This document shows, in pieces, positions 8,260 to 17,328 of a stretch of DNA of 64,000 nt. The stretch comes from Kibdelosporangium sp040675465 (GTDB lineage Bacteria; Actinomycetota; Actinomycetes; Mycobacteriales; Pseudonocardiaceae), in assembly GCF_040675465.1 (NCBI RefSeq), contig NZ_JBFAPA010000004.1, positions 248,001 to 312,000 on the forward strand, read 5' to 3'. Each line of letters opens with the position of its first letter. The stretch's first letter is position 1. Position numbers and translations under genes: made by a program. Under the pieces are notes generated by a model, which was given only the letters and a program-made list of their open reading frames with translations, had not been told where the DNA came from and searched no databases.

Positions 8260-8837
8260 CAGGTCTCCTCTCTGGCCAATGTGGACAAACCCTGGATGAG
8301 CATCGCCTTGAGCGTGGCGAAGCTCGCGTCGAGGTCCTGCGGCAGGCCGAACCCGCCGCCCGCCTCCAGGCTGGTGAAGCCGTGCACCGCCGCGCGCAGC
8401 GCCCGGGTGACGTGCACGGTCTGGTCCCGGCTGAAGCCGAACGCCCGCAGCCCGGCGAACGCGGCCTCCGCGGTGCCGTGCATGGCTTTCGCCACGTCCT
8501 CGTCGGCGAACGACAGCGGCGCGGCCAATGCCGAGGCCCGGTTGGGATACCGGCGCACGTAGCCGCGGTAGGCGTCCAGCAACCCCGCTATCGCGTCGGC
8601 GCCGGAGTGCCCGAGGGCGGCCGACCGGATGGCCTCGGTGACCTCGGTGAGCACCCGGATGTCCACCAGCCGGCGCACCGCCGCCAGCCCGGTGACGTGC
8701 TTGTACAGCGACGGCGGCGCGACCCCGGCCCGCTCGGCGATCTTGGCCAGGGACAGCGCGTCCGCGCCTTCTTCGTCGATCACCGCCAGGGCGAGTGCCA
8801 CGACCGCGTCCTGGTTGAGACCCGCTCTAGGCGACAT
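8259..8837 (-). CDS. TetR/AcrR family regulator (WHG-domain type)
   Basis: 192 residues. The HTH (LSLAKIAERAGVAPPSLYKH, about residues 29-48) is typical, and the C-terminal half (AVHGFTSLEAGGGFGLP) matches the WHG ligand-binding domain subgroup of TetR regulators. The first codon, ATG at 8837, directly abuts a long inverted repeat (8838-8875), which makes autoregulation likely. The two downstream genes overlap it end to start and should be in its regulon. The inducer is unknown. Confidence 0.85.
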   Translation of the reverse strand: MSPRAGLNQDAVVALALAVIDEEGADALSLAKIAERAGVAPPSLYKHVTGLAAVRRLVDIRVLTEVTEAIRSAALGHSGADAIAGLLDAYRGYVRRYPNRASALAAPLSFADEDVAKAMHGTAEAAFAGLRAFGFSRDQTVHVTRALRAAVHGFTSLEAGGGFGLPQDLDASFATLKAMLIQGLSTLAREET

Positions 8838-8875
8838 GGCTAATCCTCATAGCCAGAAAGCTACGAGGATTAGCC
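8838..8875. promoter_or_regulatory. inverted repeat, probable operator of the 8259-8837 TetR
   Basis: Outer arms GGCTAATCCTC (8838-8848) and GAGGATTAGCC (8865-8875) are perfectly complementary, and inner TAGC/GCTA (8850-8853, 8860-8863) extend the symmetry with one mismatched pair between. It lies between the regulator's start codon and the stop of the upstream UvrA-like gene (8893). AT-rich arms and position favour a repressor site; a terminator for the UvrA-like gene is a weaker alternative. Confidence 0.65.
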
Positions 8876-8892
8876 AAAGATGTCAAGCGGTC

Positions 8893-11289
8893 TCAGGCAC
8901 GGGCTCGGCGAGCTCGCTTCGCAGGTGCGCCAACATAAGCGGCGAGGTGCTCGCCGGTCAGGGTGGACCGGTCCGCGACGAGGTCGGCCGGCGTGCCCTC
9001 GAAAACGATCTTGCCGCCGTCGTGGCCGGCGCCGGGGCCGAGGTCGATGATCCAGTCCGCGTGCGCCATGACCGCCTGGTGGTGCTCGATCACGATCACC
9101 GACTTACCGTTGTCCACCAAGCGATCGAGCAGACCCAGCAGCTGCTCGACGTCGGCCAGGTGCAGGCCGGTGGTGGGCTCGTCGAGGATGTAGATCCCGC
9201 CCTTGTCGCCCATGTGGGTGGCCAGCTTGAGCCGCTGGCGCTCACCGCCGGACAACGTGGTCAGCGGCTGGCCGATGGTCAGGTAGCCCAGGCCGACGTC
9301 CACGAGCCGTTCCAGGATGGCGTGCGCGGCCGGGATCCGGGCCTCACCCTCGTTGAAGAACTTCTCCGCGTCGGCCACCGACATGGTCAGCACCTCGCTG
9401 ATGTCCCGGCCGCCGAGGCGGTACTTGAGCACCTCCTGGTCGAACCGCTTGCCCTCGCAGACCTCACAGGTGGTGGCGACCCCCGCCATCATGGCCAGGT
9501 CGGTGTAGATGACCCCGGCGCCCTTGCAGTTCTCGCAGGCGCCCTCGGAGTTCGCGCTGAACAGGGCCGGCTTGACGCCGTTGACCTTGGCGAAGGCCTT
9601 GCGGATCGGTTCCAGCATGCCGGTGTAGGTGGCCGGGTTGCTGCGCCGCGAACCGCGGATCGGCGTCTGGTCGACCAGCACCACACCCTCACGGCCCGCC
9701 ACCGAGCCGTGGATCAGCGAGCTCTTGCCGGACCCGGCGACCCCGGTCAGGACGGTCAGCACGCCCAGCGGGATGTCGACATCGACGCCGCGGAGGTTGT
9801 GCAGGTTCGCGCCGCGCACCTCCAACGCGCCCGACGCCGGGCGCACCGAGGGCTTGAGCGACGCACGGTCGTCCAGGTGTCGTCCGGTGAGCGTGCCGCT
9901 GGACCGCAGGCCCGCGACGGTGCCCTCGAACACCACCTCGCCACCCTCCGACCCGGCCCTCGGGCCCAGGTCGACCACGTGGTCGGCGATCGCGATCGCC
10001 TCCGGCTTGTGCTCCACCACCAGCACGGTGTTGCCCTTGTCCCGCAACCGGAGCAGCAGCTCGTTCATCCGCTGGATGTCGTGCGGGTGCAGCCCGATCG
10101 TCGGCTCGTCGAACACGTACGTGACGTCGGTGAGCGCCGAGCCGAGCTGGCGGATCATCTTGACGCGCTGCGCCTCGCCGCCGGACAGCGTGCCCGCGGG
10201 CCGGTCCAGTGACAGGTAGCCCAGCCCGATCTCCACGAACGACTCGAGGCTCTCCCGCAGCGAGTTGAGCAGCGGCGCGACCGACGGCTCCTTGACGCCC
10301 TGCACCCACTTGGCCAGGTCCCGGATCTCCATCGAACAGGCGTCGGCGATGTTGATGCCCTTGATCTTCGAGGACCGGGCCAGCTCGCTCAGCCGCGTGC
10401 CATGGCACTCCGGGCAGACGGTGAACGTGATCGCCCGCTCCACGAACGCCCGGATGTGCGGCTGCATCGCGTCGACGTCCTTGGACAGGAACGACTTCTG
10501 GATCTGCGGGACCAGGCCGAGGAAGGTCAGGTTGATCCCGTCGACCTTGATCTTGGTCGCGTCCTTGTACAGCAGGTCGTTGAGCTCCCGCTTGGTGTAC
10601 TTGCGGATCGGCTTGTCCGGGTCGAAGAAGCCGCTGCCGCGGAAGATCCGGCCGTACCAGCCCTCCATGTTCATCCCGGGGATGGTGATCGCGCCCTGGT
10701 TGATCGACTTCGACTCGTCGTACAGCGCGGTCAGGTCGAAGTCGTTGACCTCGCCCCGGCCCTCGCACCGCGGGCACATGCCGCCGGTGATGCTGAAGCT
10801 GCGCCGCTCCTTGATCGTCCGCCCGGCCTTCTCGATCTGCACCGCGCCCGCGCCGCTGATCGAGGCCACGTTGAACGAGAACGCCTGTGGCGAACCGATG
10901 TGCGGCTTGCCCAGCCGGCTGAACAGGATCCGCAGCATCGCGTTGACGTCGGTGGCGGTGCCGACCGTCGAGCGCGGGTCGGACCCGATCCGCTGCTGGT
11001 CGACGATGATCGCGGTGGTCAGCCCCTCCAGGACGTCCACCTCGGGCCGCGCCAGCGTCGGCATGAAGCCCTGGATGAACGCGCTGTAGGTCTCGTTGAT
11101 CATCCGCTGCGACTCGGCGGCGATCGTGTCGAACACCAGCGAGCTCTTGCCCGAGCCGGACACACCGGTGAACACCGTCAGGCTGCGCTTCGGGATCTCG
11201 ACCGTGACGTCCTTGAGGTTGTTCACTCGGGCGCCGTGCACGCGGATCAGGTCGTGGCTGTCGGCGGCGCGCGTCTTGGGCTTGGTCAC
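8893..11289 (-). CDS. UvrA-like ABC-ATPase (drug-resistance DrrC type)
   Basis: 798 residues, shorter than canonical UvrA (about 950). Two ABC cassettes are visible: Walker A GVSGSGKSS and GVAGSGKSS, signatures LSGGEAQRV and LSGGERQRL, Walker B VFDEPTIGLH and ILDEPTTGLH; zinc-finger CxxC pairs (CPRCEGRGE, CPECHG) are retained. This short class includes DrrC, which helps cells tolerate DNA-intercalating drugs. The start is GTG at 11289, with GAAGGAG eight bases upstream; an in-frame extension to 11346 lacks homology and contains the inverted repeat at 11336-11360, so it was excluded. Role in drug tolerance is inferred from family. Confidence 0.85.
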   Translation of the reverse strand: MTKPKTRAADSHDLIRVHGARVNNLKDVTVEIPKRSLTVFTGVSGSGKSSLVFDTIAAESQRMINETYSAFIQGFMPTLARPEVDVLEGLTTAIIVDQQRIGSDPRSTVGTATDVNAMLRILFSRLGKPHIGSPQAFSFNVASISGAGAVQIEKAGRTIKERRSFSITGGMCPRCEGRGEVNDFDLTALYDESKSINQGAITIPGMNMEGWYGRIFRGSGFFDPDKPIRKYTKRELNDLLYKDATKIKVDGINLTFLGLVPQIQKSFLSKDVDAMQPHIRAFVERAITFTVCPECHGTRLSELARSSKIKGINIADACSMEIRDLAKWVQGVKEPSVAPLLNSLRESLESFVEIGLGYLSLDRPAGTLSGGEAQRVKMIRQLGSALTDVTYVFDEPTIGLHPHDIQRMNELLLRLRDKGNTVLVVEHKPEAIAIADHVVDLGPRAGSEGGEVVFEGTVAGLRSSGTLTGRHLDDRASLKPSVRPASGALEVRGANLHNLRGVDVDIPLGVLTVLTGVAGSGKSSLIHGSVAGREGVVLVDQTPIRGSRRSNPATYTGMLEPIRKAFAKVNGVKPALFSANSEGACENCKGAGVIYTDLAMMAGVATTCEVCEGKRFDQEVLKYRLGGRDISEVLTMSVADAEKFFNEGEARIPAAHAILERLVDVGLGYLTIGQPLTTLSGGERQRLKLATHMGDKGGIYILDEPTTGLHLADVEQLLGLLDRLVDNGKSVIVIEHHQAVMAHADWIIDLGPGAGHDGGKIVFEGTPADLVADRSTLTGEHLAAYVGAPAKRARRARA

Positions 11290-11335
11290 TGGTGTCTCCT
11301 TCTCGGGCGGGGCGCCGGGCCGCAGCCCGAAGTCC

Positions 11336-11360
11336 ATGCCGCACACACTATGTGCGGCAT
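11336..11360. promoter_or_regulatory. inverted repeat in the UvrA-like promoter region
   Basis: Perfect arms ATGCCGCACA (11336-11345) and TGTGCGGCAT (11351-11360) are separated by CACTA. It lies 47 bases upstream of the UvrA-like start codon, where a promoter-proximal operator would be expected. No T-run follows, so a terminator is unlikely. The cognate regulator is not obvious in the window. Confidence 0.55.
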
Positions 11361-11492
11361 CCGGCCGGTGCTTCTCGATTCCTGACCGATCGCGGTACGC
11401 CGGTTATGTCCGGAAAGATCATTCCTACGACGGGTTCACCACGGGTCGACCGTCTGGTTACGTTCTGTGTCTCCTACCTGCGGGAGGCTCCC

Positions 11493-12872
11493 ATGCCCCG
11501 TTACCGGGCCCTGTTCACGGGCACGATCGCCGCTGCCGTGTCGGCGGCGGTCGTGCTGTGGCCGCAGTCCACAGAGGTCACTGCGGCCGCGACGAACCTG
11601 ACCAACTACGTCTACCGCGTCACCGGCTCCGCAGCCCAGGCCGGCAAGCTGTTCAGCGGCGGCTTCGACGTGCTGGAACAGCGCGACGGCAACGACCTGT
11701 TCGTCCTCGGCACCGACAAGGACGGCGCCCGGCTCAGGGCCGCCGGGTTCACCGGGACCGTCGAGCAGGTCCTGCCGCCCCAGGACTTCCAGCCGCAGGC
11801 TCTGGCCGAGGCCGGCGTCCAGGACGTCAACGAGACCTACTACGGCGGCTACCACACGGTCAACGCGCAGTACTCGCACCTCGACCAGGCCGCCACCCAG
11901 CACCCGGACCTCGTCACGAACGTCACCTTCGGACAGTCGTGGCGCAAGAGCCGCGGCATGGCCAACGGCTACGACCTGCGGGCCATCTGCATCACCAAGA
12001 AGCAGGCCGGTGACTGCGCGCTGAACCCGAACTCCGCCAAGCCCCGGTTCTTCCTGATGAGCCAGATCCACGCCCGCGAGATCACCACCGGCGACATCTC
12101 CTGGCGCTGGATCGACTACCTCGTCAACGGCTACAGCACCGACGCCACGGTCAAGGCGTTGCTGGACAGCACCGAGATATGGGTCGTGCCGATCACCAAC
12201 CCGGACGGCGTCGACATCGTCCAGCGCGGCGGCAACACCCCGGTGCTGCAACGCAAGAACGCCAACAACACCAACGGAAGCGGCTGCGCGGGCAACGGCT
12301 CCAGCCAGATCGGCGTGGACCTCAACCGCAACACCAACAGCCACTGGGACACCACCGGCATCTCCCACCAGCCGTGTGCCCAGACCTACGACGGTCCCCG
12401 CGCGGACTCCGAGGTGGAGAACACCGCACTGGAAGGCCTGTTCCGCAACCTGTTCCCGGCCCGCCGCGGCACCGGTGACAGCGCTCCGGCCCCGGCGGAC
12501 TACAAGGGCGTCATGATCACCATGCACAGCGACGCCAGCATGGTCCTGTTCCCGTGGCAGTACGACTCCCGCGTGCACACCGGCAACGACGCCCCACTGC
12601 GCGCCATGGCCAAACAGATGGGCTCGATCACCGGCTACCAGTACGGCCAGGCCGGCGAGATCCTGTACAACGCGTCCGGCGGCACCGACGACTGGACCTA
12701 CGACAAGCTCGGCGTCGCCAGCTTCACCATCGAGGTCGGCGACAACAACGGCCGCGGCTGCGGCGGCTTCACCCCGAAGTTCACCTGCCAGGCGAGCTAC
12801 TTCTGGCCCAAGATGCGTCCCGCCCTGGTCTACGCGGCCCAGCACGCGAACGCGCCCTATCGCACCACCTGA
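11493..12872 (+). CDS. secreted M14 zinc carboxypeptidase
   Basis: 459 residues with a signal peptide (about 1-33). Zinc ligands are in QIHAREIT (His193, Glu196) and TMHSDA (His345); the general base is Glu414 in FTIEVGD. Substrate-binding stretches (VDLNRNTN, HAREITTGDISWRWIDYLV) match metallocarboxypeptidase T/A. It should remove C-terminal residues from peptides outside the cell. The ATG at 11493 has GGGAGG at 11482-11487; an upstream in-frame extension lacks signal-peptide character. A subtilase follows 1.7 kb later, so the region looks proteolytic. Confidence 0.9.
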   Translation: MPRYRALFTGTIAAAVSAAVVLWPQSTEVTAAATNLTNYVYRVTGSAAQAGKLFSGGFDVLEQRDGNDLFVLGTDKDGARLRAAGFTGTVEQVLPPQDFQPQALAEAGVQDVNETYYGGYHTVNAQYSHLDQAATQHPDLVTNVTFGQSWRKSRGMANGYDLRAICITKKQAGDCALNPNSAKPRFFLMSQIHAREITTGDISWRWIDYLVNGYSTDATVKALLDSTEIWVVPITNPDGVDIVQRGGNTPVLQRKNANNTNGSGCAGNGSSQIGVDLNRNTNSHWDTTGISHQPCAQTYDGPRADSEVENTALEGLFRNLFPARRGTGDSAPAPADYKGVMITMHSDASMVLFPWQYDSRVHTGNDAPLRAMAKQMGSITGYQYGQAGEILYNASGGTDDWTYDKLGVASFTIEVGDNNGRGCGGFTPKFTCQASYFWPKMRPALVYAAQHANAPYRTT

Positions 12873-12880
12873 GTGACGGC

Positions 12881-12910
12881 CGGGGTGCCGGGTCCGGGCT
12901 CGGCACCCCG
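12881..12910 (+). terminator. hairpin terminator after M14 peptidase
   Basis: Arms CGGGGTGCCG (12881-12890) and CGGCACCCCG (12901-12910) pair perfectly with a ten-base loop, eight bases after the stop codon. No T-run follows, as is common for GC-rich actinobacterial terminators. Confidence 0.7.
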
Positions 12911-13109
12911 CGGCACTGGACGGTTTCTACTGCTACCTGTGGCAGTTTTCACCCCGCAGGTGCTCGCGGCGGTGGACGTCTGCGCGGGCTCAACGCCACC
13001 GGTGCGCGTCGCGTACTGGCCGGAGCGCCGGACGGGTTCGTGCTTCTAGCCAGACAGGCGGGTGACGACTAGGAGGATGCCGAGCGCCGTACCCCGCCGA
13101 CACCGCCGG

Positions 13110-13268
13110 TCACGTCTTGAGCACCGACCCAGTCCCGGGCGGCGCCGAAGCGACGACGAGGGCGAACCCCACTGTCATCACGACCACCGGGACTAGGAAT
13201 GTCCACATTCGACTGCGTTCCTGCAGCACCGTGATCCGCACACCGCGCACGCGTAACCGATCCGGCAC
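13110..13268 (-). CDS. 52-residue membrane protein, truncated paralogue of upstream gene
   Basis: Starts at GTG 13268, two bases after the stop of the gene at 13271-13855. The sequence PDRLRVRGVRITVLQERSRM then WTFLVPVVVMTVGF parallels VDRLRMLEVRVKVLFERSPM and WTFLLPVLVLTAVF of that neighbour, and the DNA just before both starts is also alike (GCGATAGC). It therefore comes from a tandem duplication and retains only the first membrane helix of the roughly 190-residue parent. It may be a remnant or a functional short form. One TTA codon is present. Confidence 0.55.
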   Translation of the reverse strand: MPDRLRVRGVRITVLQERSRMWTFLVPVVVMTVGFALVVASAPPGTGSVLKT

Positions 13269-13270
13269 TG

Positions 13271-13855
13271 CTATCGCGCTGCCTGGTTCAGCACGAGCAG
13301 CGCCTGGTCCCGGGCGGACGCGGCCCGCTGCCGCTGTCTCTTCGCCCGGTAGGTCATCACCAGCACGGCCACCAGCGACACCAGGACCGCCGATGCCCAT
13401 ATGATCCTGGTCCCGTCGCTCTGGTCGATCGCGAACACCAAGGACCATCCGTTGACGACTGCGCTGCTACCGACGACGATGCTGGACACCACCGGGTGGT
13501 AGGGCAGCCGCAGGATGGAGTCCGCCTGCCACACGACGAACGGGGCGTACTCGGCGGGCACCGGGCCCCCGTTGGCGACGATCCGGCCGACCGTGAGCCG
13601 GGTGCCCACATCGAGGCCGGCCAGGACGGGGGGCCGTAGATGCCGGACGATGAGTGCTGTGCCGCCGGTCAGCACGCCCAGCGCGGCTCCAGCCATCAAG
13701 CCCGTGGTCACCGACGCGCCTTCGACCGGCATCGCGGCCGCGATGCCCGTGAATACGGCGGTCAGTACCAGGACCGGCAGCAAGAACGTCCACATCGGAC
13801 TGCGTTCGAACAGGACCTTGACCCGCACCTCGAGCATCCGCAACCGATCCACCAT
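13271..13855 (-). CDS. membrane protein of unknown function
   Basis: 194 residues with a short amphipathic N-terminus and about four hydrophobic segments (around residues 22-42, 50-68, 123-140, 151-167), then a basic tail. The middle (TVGRIVANGGPVPAEYAPFV) looks like an extramembrane loop. I do not recognise the family. It is followed two bases later by a truncated paralogue. The ATG at 13855 is preceded by GGCGGTGCGATAGC, without a good ribosome site; GTG one codon later is an alternative start. Confidence 0.6.
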   Translation of the reverse strand: MVDRLRMLEVRVKVLFERSPMWTFLLPVLVLTAVFTGIAAAMPVEGASVTTGLMAGAALGVLTGGTALIVRHLRPPVLAGLDVGTRLTVGRIVANGGPVPAEYAPFVVWQADSILRLPYHPVVSSIVVGSSAVVNGWSLVFAIDQSDGTRIIWASAVLVSLVAVLVMTYRAKRQRQRAASARDQALLVLNQAAR

Positions 13856-14546
13856 CGCTATCGCACCGCCTCGTTCTCACGAGAAGCACCTGTTGGTGCG
13901 CCACTTCGGCGCACCCCGCATGATCACCTGTGCTGGCCTGCCCGAACTTCCGCGCCACCCTCAACGTCGCGACGAGCGACGCCGATCGCGGCCGTGAGTC
14001 CCCAGATCCCCACCAGTCGATCCCTTGGTCCGGCTCAGGATAGGGGAGTGCTGACAGCCATAGCCACGAGGATTGCGCCCGGACATCCGGGACTGCCGAA
14101 CAGAGGTTAAGCCGCGTCGATTCGCCGCTTTACCGCCCGATTCGCCTAGATGTCCGGCTCGCGCGGTTTCCGGGGGAGTTGAGCGGGGTGAATGCGCGGG
14201 CATTTCCCCGTGGGGCGCGAAAGCCGAGTCGAGACTCTCAGCCCTGAAATCCCAGCTTCACCCTGGTGGCTGGATCCCTGCCCGCACTTCACTAATTTCA
14301 GGACTACATCCACAGTGTCATCTCACTGTGACGAAACTCGGCTCACTTTCTACCGAAACGCCAACCATCCAGCGAAATCCAGTTCCGAAAGCCCCGAAGG
14401 AACGGGTGTTTTCCCATTTTCACAGTCGTTCTCGGTAGACCGTTCGGGGGCTGACCGGGTGTCATCCGGTCGGTACGGTCAGTGAACCGCTCGGGCCTTT
14501 CCTCCCGTCTGGGCGTTTCCCTGCACGTGATCCGGAGGTCTATTTC
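13856..14546. other. intergenic region of about 690 bases
   Basis: No convincing gene on either strand: frames are short and lack homology. GC content falls towards the 3' half. It contains the inverted repeat at 14311-14330 and a weaker GACCGG/CCGGTC pair around 14451-14470 before the subtilase start. The 5' end keeps a short segment resembling the 3' end of the duplicated membrane gene, perhaps the trace of a lost third copy. Confidence 0.5.
14311..14330. promoter_or_regulatory. inverted repeat upstream of subtilase gene
   Basis: Perfect arms CACAGTG (14311-14317) and CACTGTG (14324-14330) with a six-base spacer TCATCT, about 215 bases before the protease start and in relatively AT-rich DNA. 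It could be a regulator site. No regulator gene is adjacent. Confidence 0.35.
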
Positions 14547-16487
14547 ATGCTGCGTTCCCGGCGCGTCCTGCTGGCCGGGTCCGTGCTCGGCGCGTTGCTC
14601 ATGACGACCGGTGTCGTCACCGCGACCAGCGCCGAGCAGGCCCAGGACGCCCAGTTCATCCGCCTGGTGACCCGTACGTTCGACCCGGTGCGCTCCGGTG
14701 CGGCGAAACCCGCCGCGCAGTCCGGAAACGGCGCCTATCTGGTTCAGTTCCGCGGTGTTCTGACCGATGTGCAACGCGCACAATTGCGGGGATTGGGTGT
14801 GCGAATCGGCGCCTACATTCCCGATTTCGCGTATGTGGTGCGAATGGATCCGGCGGCGGGTAAATCCGTCTCGCGGCTCGGGTTCGTCCGCTGGGTCGGC
14901 GATTACCAGCCGGCCGACAAAGCCGGGCTGGAGCGCGCGAGCCTGGCGCCGAGCGAGTACCTGATCACCCTCGTCGAGCCGGACGCCGCCGACCAGCGCA
15001 CGGTCGCGGCCAAGATCGCCCAGCTCGGCGGGCAGAGCGTGGTGGTCTCGGAGAGTCGTCAGCACATCGGCGCTGTCCTGGGCGCGAACCAGGTCGCGGC
15101 GCTGACGCAGCTGCCGGAGGTGCTCGCGGCCGGGGCGGTGTCCGCGCCGGAGACGGACATGAACATCGCGCGGGAAGCCAGTGGTGCCAACGCGATCGAG
15201 ACCGCGGGCGGCTACCGCGGGCAGGGTGTGCGCGGTGAGGTCATGGACGGTGGCCTGCGGGCCACGCACCAGGAGTTCCGGGCCCGGCCGCCGGTCCTGC
15301 ACGGCGCCAACTCGTCGGACACCAGCCACGGCACCTCGACCTACGGCGAGATCTTCGCCTCCGGGGTGAGCGCGATGCGCCGCGGCATGCTGCCCGAGGG
15401 GCAGGGCATTTTGGCGACCTACAACAAACCCGACCGCTACGCGCACACGAAGGAGCTGGTCAACCCGGCCGGCCCGTACCGCGCGGTGTTCCAGAGCAAC
15501 AGCTGGGGCAACGCCCTGACGACCTCCTACACGACCCTCTCGGCAGCGCTCGACAAGATCGTGTTCGACCTGGACCTGTTGATCTGCCAGTCGCAGAGCA
15601 ACGCGGGCACCCGCAGCTCACGGCCCGAGGCGTGGGCCAAGAACGTGCTGTCGGTCGGCGGCCAGTACCACTTCAACACGTTGTCCCGCACGGATGACAA
15701 GTGGAACCGCGGCGCGAGCATCGGCCCGGCCGCGGACGGCAGGCTCAAGCCGGACATCTCCAACTACTACGACGCGATCGACACCACATCGTCCACAAGC
15801 GACACTTCGTACACCTCGTCGTTCGGTGGCACGAGCGGCGCCACGCCGATCACGTGTGGCAATGCCGGTCTGCTGCACCAGATGTGGGCCGACGGCGTGT
15901 TCGATGGCGGCCCGGGCAAGGCGCGGGACGTGTTCACCAGCCGCCCGCACGCGTCCACGGCGAAGGCGCTGCTGATCAACACCGCCAACCAGTACCCGTT
16001 CACCGGCACGGCGGCCGACATGACCCGCACCCACCAGGGCTGGGGCTCGGCGAGCGTCGGGAACGCCTACAACCAGGCGAAGGCGTACAACTGGAAGCTG
16101 CCGGTGCTGGTCAACGAGACCGATCTGCTGACCCAGGGCCAGACCCGGCGCTACACGGTGAACGCGACGGGCAAACCGTTGAAGGCCACGCTCGTCTACA
16201 CCGACCCGGCGGGCAGCCCGACCGCGTCGGTGGCGCGGGTGAACGACCTGTCGTTGAAGGTCACCGCCCCCGACGGGACTGTCTACTGGGGAAACAACGG
16301 CCTCAACGAAGGCACCCAGTCGACACCCGGTGGGGTGGCGAACACAGTGGACACTGTCGAGAACGTGTTCCTGGACGCACCCACCGCGGGCACCTGGATC
16401 GTCGAGGTGGTCGCGACCCAGATCAACGCCGATGGTCACGTCGAGACCGCGGCGACGGACGCCGACTACGCTTTGGTCGTTCAGTAA
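14547..16487 (+). CDS. secreted subtilisin-like serine protease (S8, KP-43-like)
   Basis: 646 residues with a signal peptide (about 1-29) and a propeptide-like region to about 205. The catalytic triad is Asp234 (GEVMDGGL), His261 (SHGTSTYG) and Ser430 (GGTSGATP), with oxyanion Asn352 in SQSNAG. The C-terminal 130 residues (TLVYTDPAGSP, NDLSLKVTAPDG, NTVDTVENVFLDAP) match the beta-barrel domain of KP-43-type subtilases. GGAGG at 14532-14536 supports the ATG. It should degrade proteins outside the cell. A strong hairpin follows the stop. Confidence 0.9.
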   Translation: MLRSRRVLLAGSVLGALLMTTGVVTATSAEQAQDAQFIRLVTRTFDPVRSGAAKPAAQSGNGAYLVQFRGVLTDVQRAQLRGLGVRIGAYIPDFAYVVRMDPAAGKSVSRLGFVRWVGDYQPADKAGLERASLAPSEYLITLVEPDAADQRTVAAKIAQLGGQSVVVSESRQHIGAVLGANQVAALTQLPEVLAAGAVSAPETDMNIAREASGANAIETAGGYRGQGVRGEVMDGGLRATHQEFRARPPVLHGANSSDTSHGTSTYGEIFASGVSAMRRGMLPEGQGILATYNKPDRYAHTKELVNPAGPYRAVFQSNSWGNALTTSYTTLSAALDKIVFDLDLLICQSQSNAGTRSSRPEAWAKNVLSVGGQYHFNTLSRTDDKWNRGASIGPAADGRLKPDISNYYDAIDTTSSTSDTSYTSSFGGTSGATPITCGNAGLLHQMWADGVFDGGPGKARDVFTSRPHASTAKALLINTANQYPFTGTAADMTRTHQGWGSASVGNAYNQAKAYNWKLPVLVNETDLLTQGQTRRYTVNATGKPLKATLVYTDPAGSPTASVARVNDLSLKVTAPDGTVYWGNNGLNEGTQSTPGGVANTVDTVENVFLDAPTAGTWIVEVVATQINADGHVETAATDADYALVVQ

Positions 16488-16495
16488 CAAATCGG

Positions 16496-16531
16496 ACTGC
16501 CGGGCTCGCGCCGATGCGCGAGTCCGGCAGT
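16496..16531 (+). terminator. hairpin terminator after subtilase
   Basis: Arms ACTGCCGGGCTCGCGC and GCGCGAGTCCGGCAGT pair over 16 positions with one G-T, around the loop CGAT, nine bases after the stop codon. Confidence 0.8.
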
Positions 16532-16651
16532 TCCGCGTCATCGCGTGAAGTCGCGTGGAAGCCGCGTGAGACGTCTCCGTGCTCCACAGTGGTCCGGTCT
16601 CGGCAGTCAATCCGGATGACCATCGGTGGATGCCGGGGCCACCATGGTGCG

Positions 16652-17095
16652 GTGGAGCTTGATGTGGCGGGCTTTGTCCGGGATGGCTGGATCGCCGTCC
16701 GTGGTGCTTTCGATGCGGCGACGGCGGAGGCGTGCAGGGAGCTGATCTGGGATGCGTTGGGTGAGCGGGGTGTCCGTGGCGATGACCCGTCCAGCTGGCC
16801 GGTTTCGATGCACCTCGACGGCCTCGGTGGCGGTCCGTTCGACGCTGCAGGGACTTCACCCGCGCTGACTGCCGCCTGTGACCAGCTGATCGGCGAACAT
16901 CGGTGGACCTCGCCGGTGAAGGCCGGTGACGCGGCGGCGGTGCGCTTCCCGTCGGAGGAACGGGGCAACGCCGGGTACCACATCGAGGGCAGATACGACG
17001 GGCCTGGTGGGTACTGGGTCAATGTCCGGTCGCGGGCGCGCGGATTGCTGGCGTTGCTGCTGTTCACCGATGTCGGGCCTGATGACGCACCGACC
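16652..17095 (+). pseudogene. phytanoyl-CoA dioxygenase (PhyH) family, 3'-truncated remnant
   Basis: From GTG 16652 the frame reads ELDVAGFVRDGWIAVRGAF and continues through PSSWPVSMHLDGLGG, AVRFPSEERGNAGYHIEG and VNVRSRARGLLALLLFTDVG, matching the N-terminal 60% of PhyH-type Fe(II)/2-oxoglutarate oxygenases; HIE here may be the iron-binding HxD/E. Homology stops after DDAPT at about 17095. The following in-frame codons do not resemble the family, and the second iron His and the 2-oxoglutarate Arg are missing. A deletion that joined this gene to the next segment is the simplest reading. Confidence 0.65.
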
Positions 17096-17160
17096 GTCGC
17101 CGGCCGCCCAGGCGATCGTCGCCGGGCTGGCCATGAGCGGAGGATCGGACCCGTCCACGC

Positions 17161-17328
17161 TCAGATCGGCAGCGCCGAGCGCTTGTTGACGGCCTCCACC
17201 AGGACTTTGGCCCATCCGCGTGTGGTTACCCACACCGAGCCGTCCTCGGTAGCGCCCGCCACGACCAGCCCCACCAAACCCAGTTCGGTCAACGATTCCG
17301 CGGCCACCGCAGCCGCATCCTCAGGCAC
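17161..17328 (-). CDS. short hypothetical protein, possible truncated wHTH-like fragment
   Basis: 55 codons from GTG 17328 to TGA. The sequence (ESLTELGLVGLVVAGATEDG, then SVWVTTRGWAKVLVEAVNKR) resembles the wing and last helix of winged-helix domains, and third codon positions are mostly G or C. No ribosome site precedes the GTG, and the frame stays open upstream into the Uma2 gene without a better start, so it may be the tail of a gene whose front was lost. It begins where PhyH homology ends. Confidence 0.35.
   Translation of the reverse strand: MPEDAAAVAAESLTELGLVGLVVAGATEDGSVWVTTRGWAKVLVEAVNKRSALPI

Noticed and set aside
11436..12845. Long minus-strand frame over the M14 peptidase
   Set aside because: Val/Gly/Ala/Arg-rich shadow of the real gene.
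13861..13923. Short reverse frame ending TGASRENEAVR just before the membrane gene, possibly the end of a third copy
   Set aside because: Only about 20 codons before another stop; kept as a note on duplication but not annotated as a gene.
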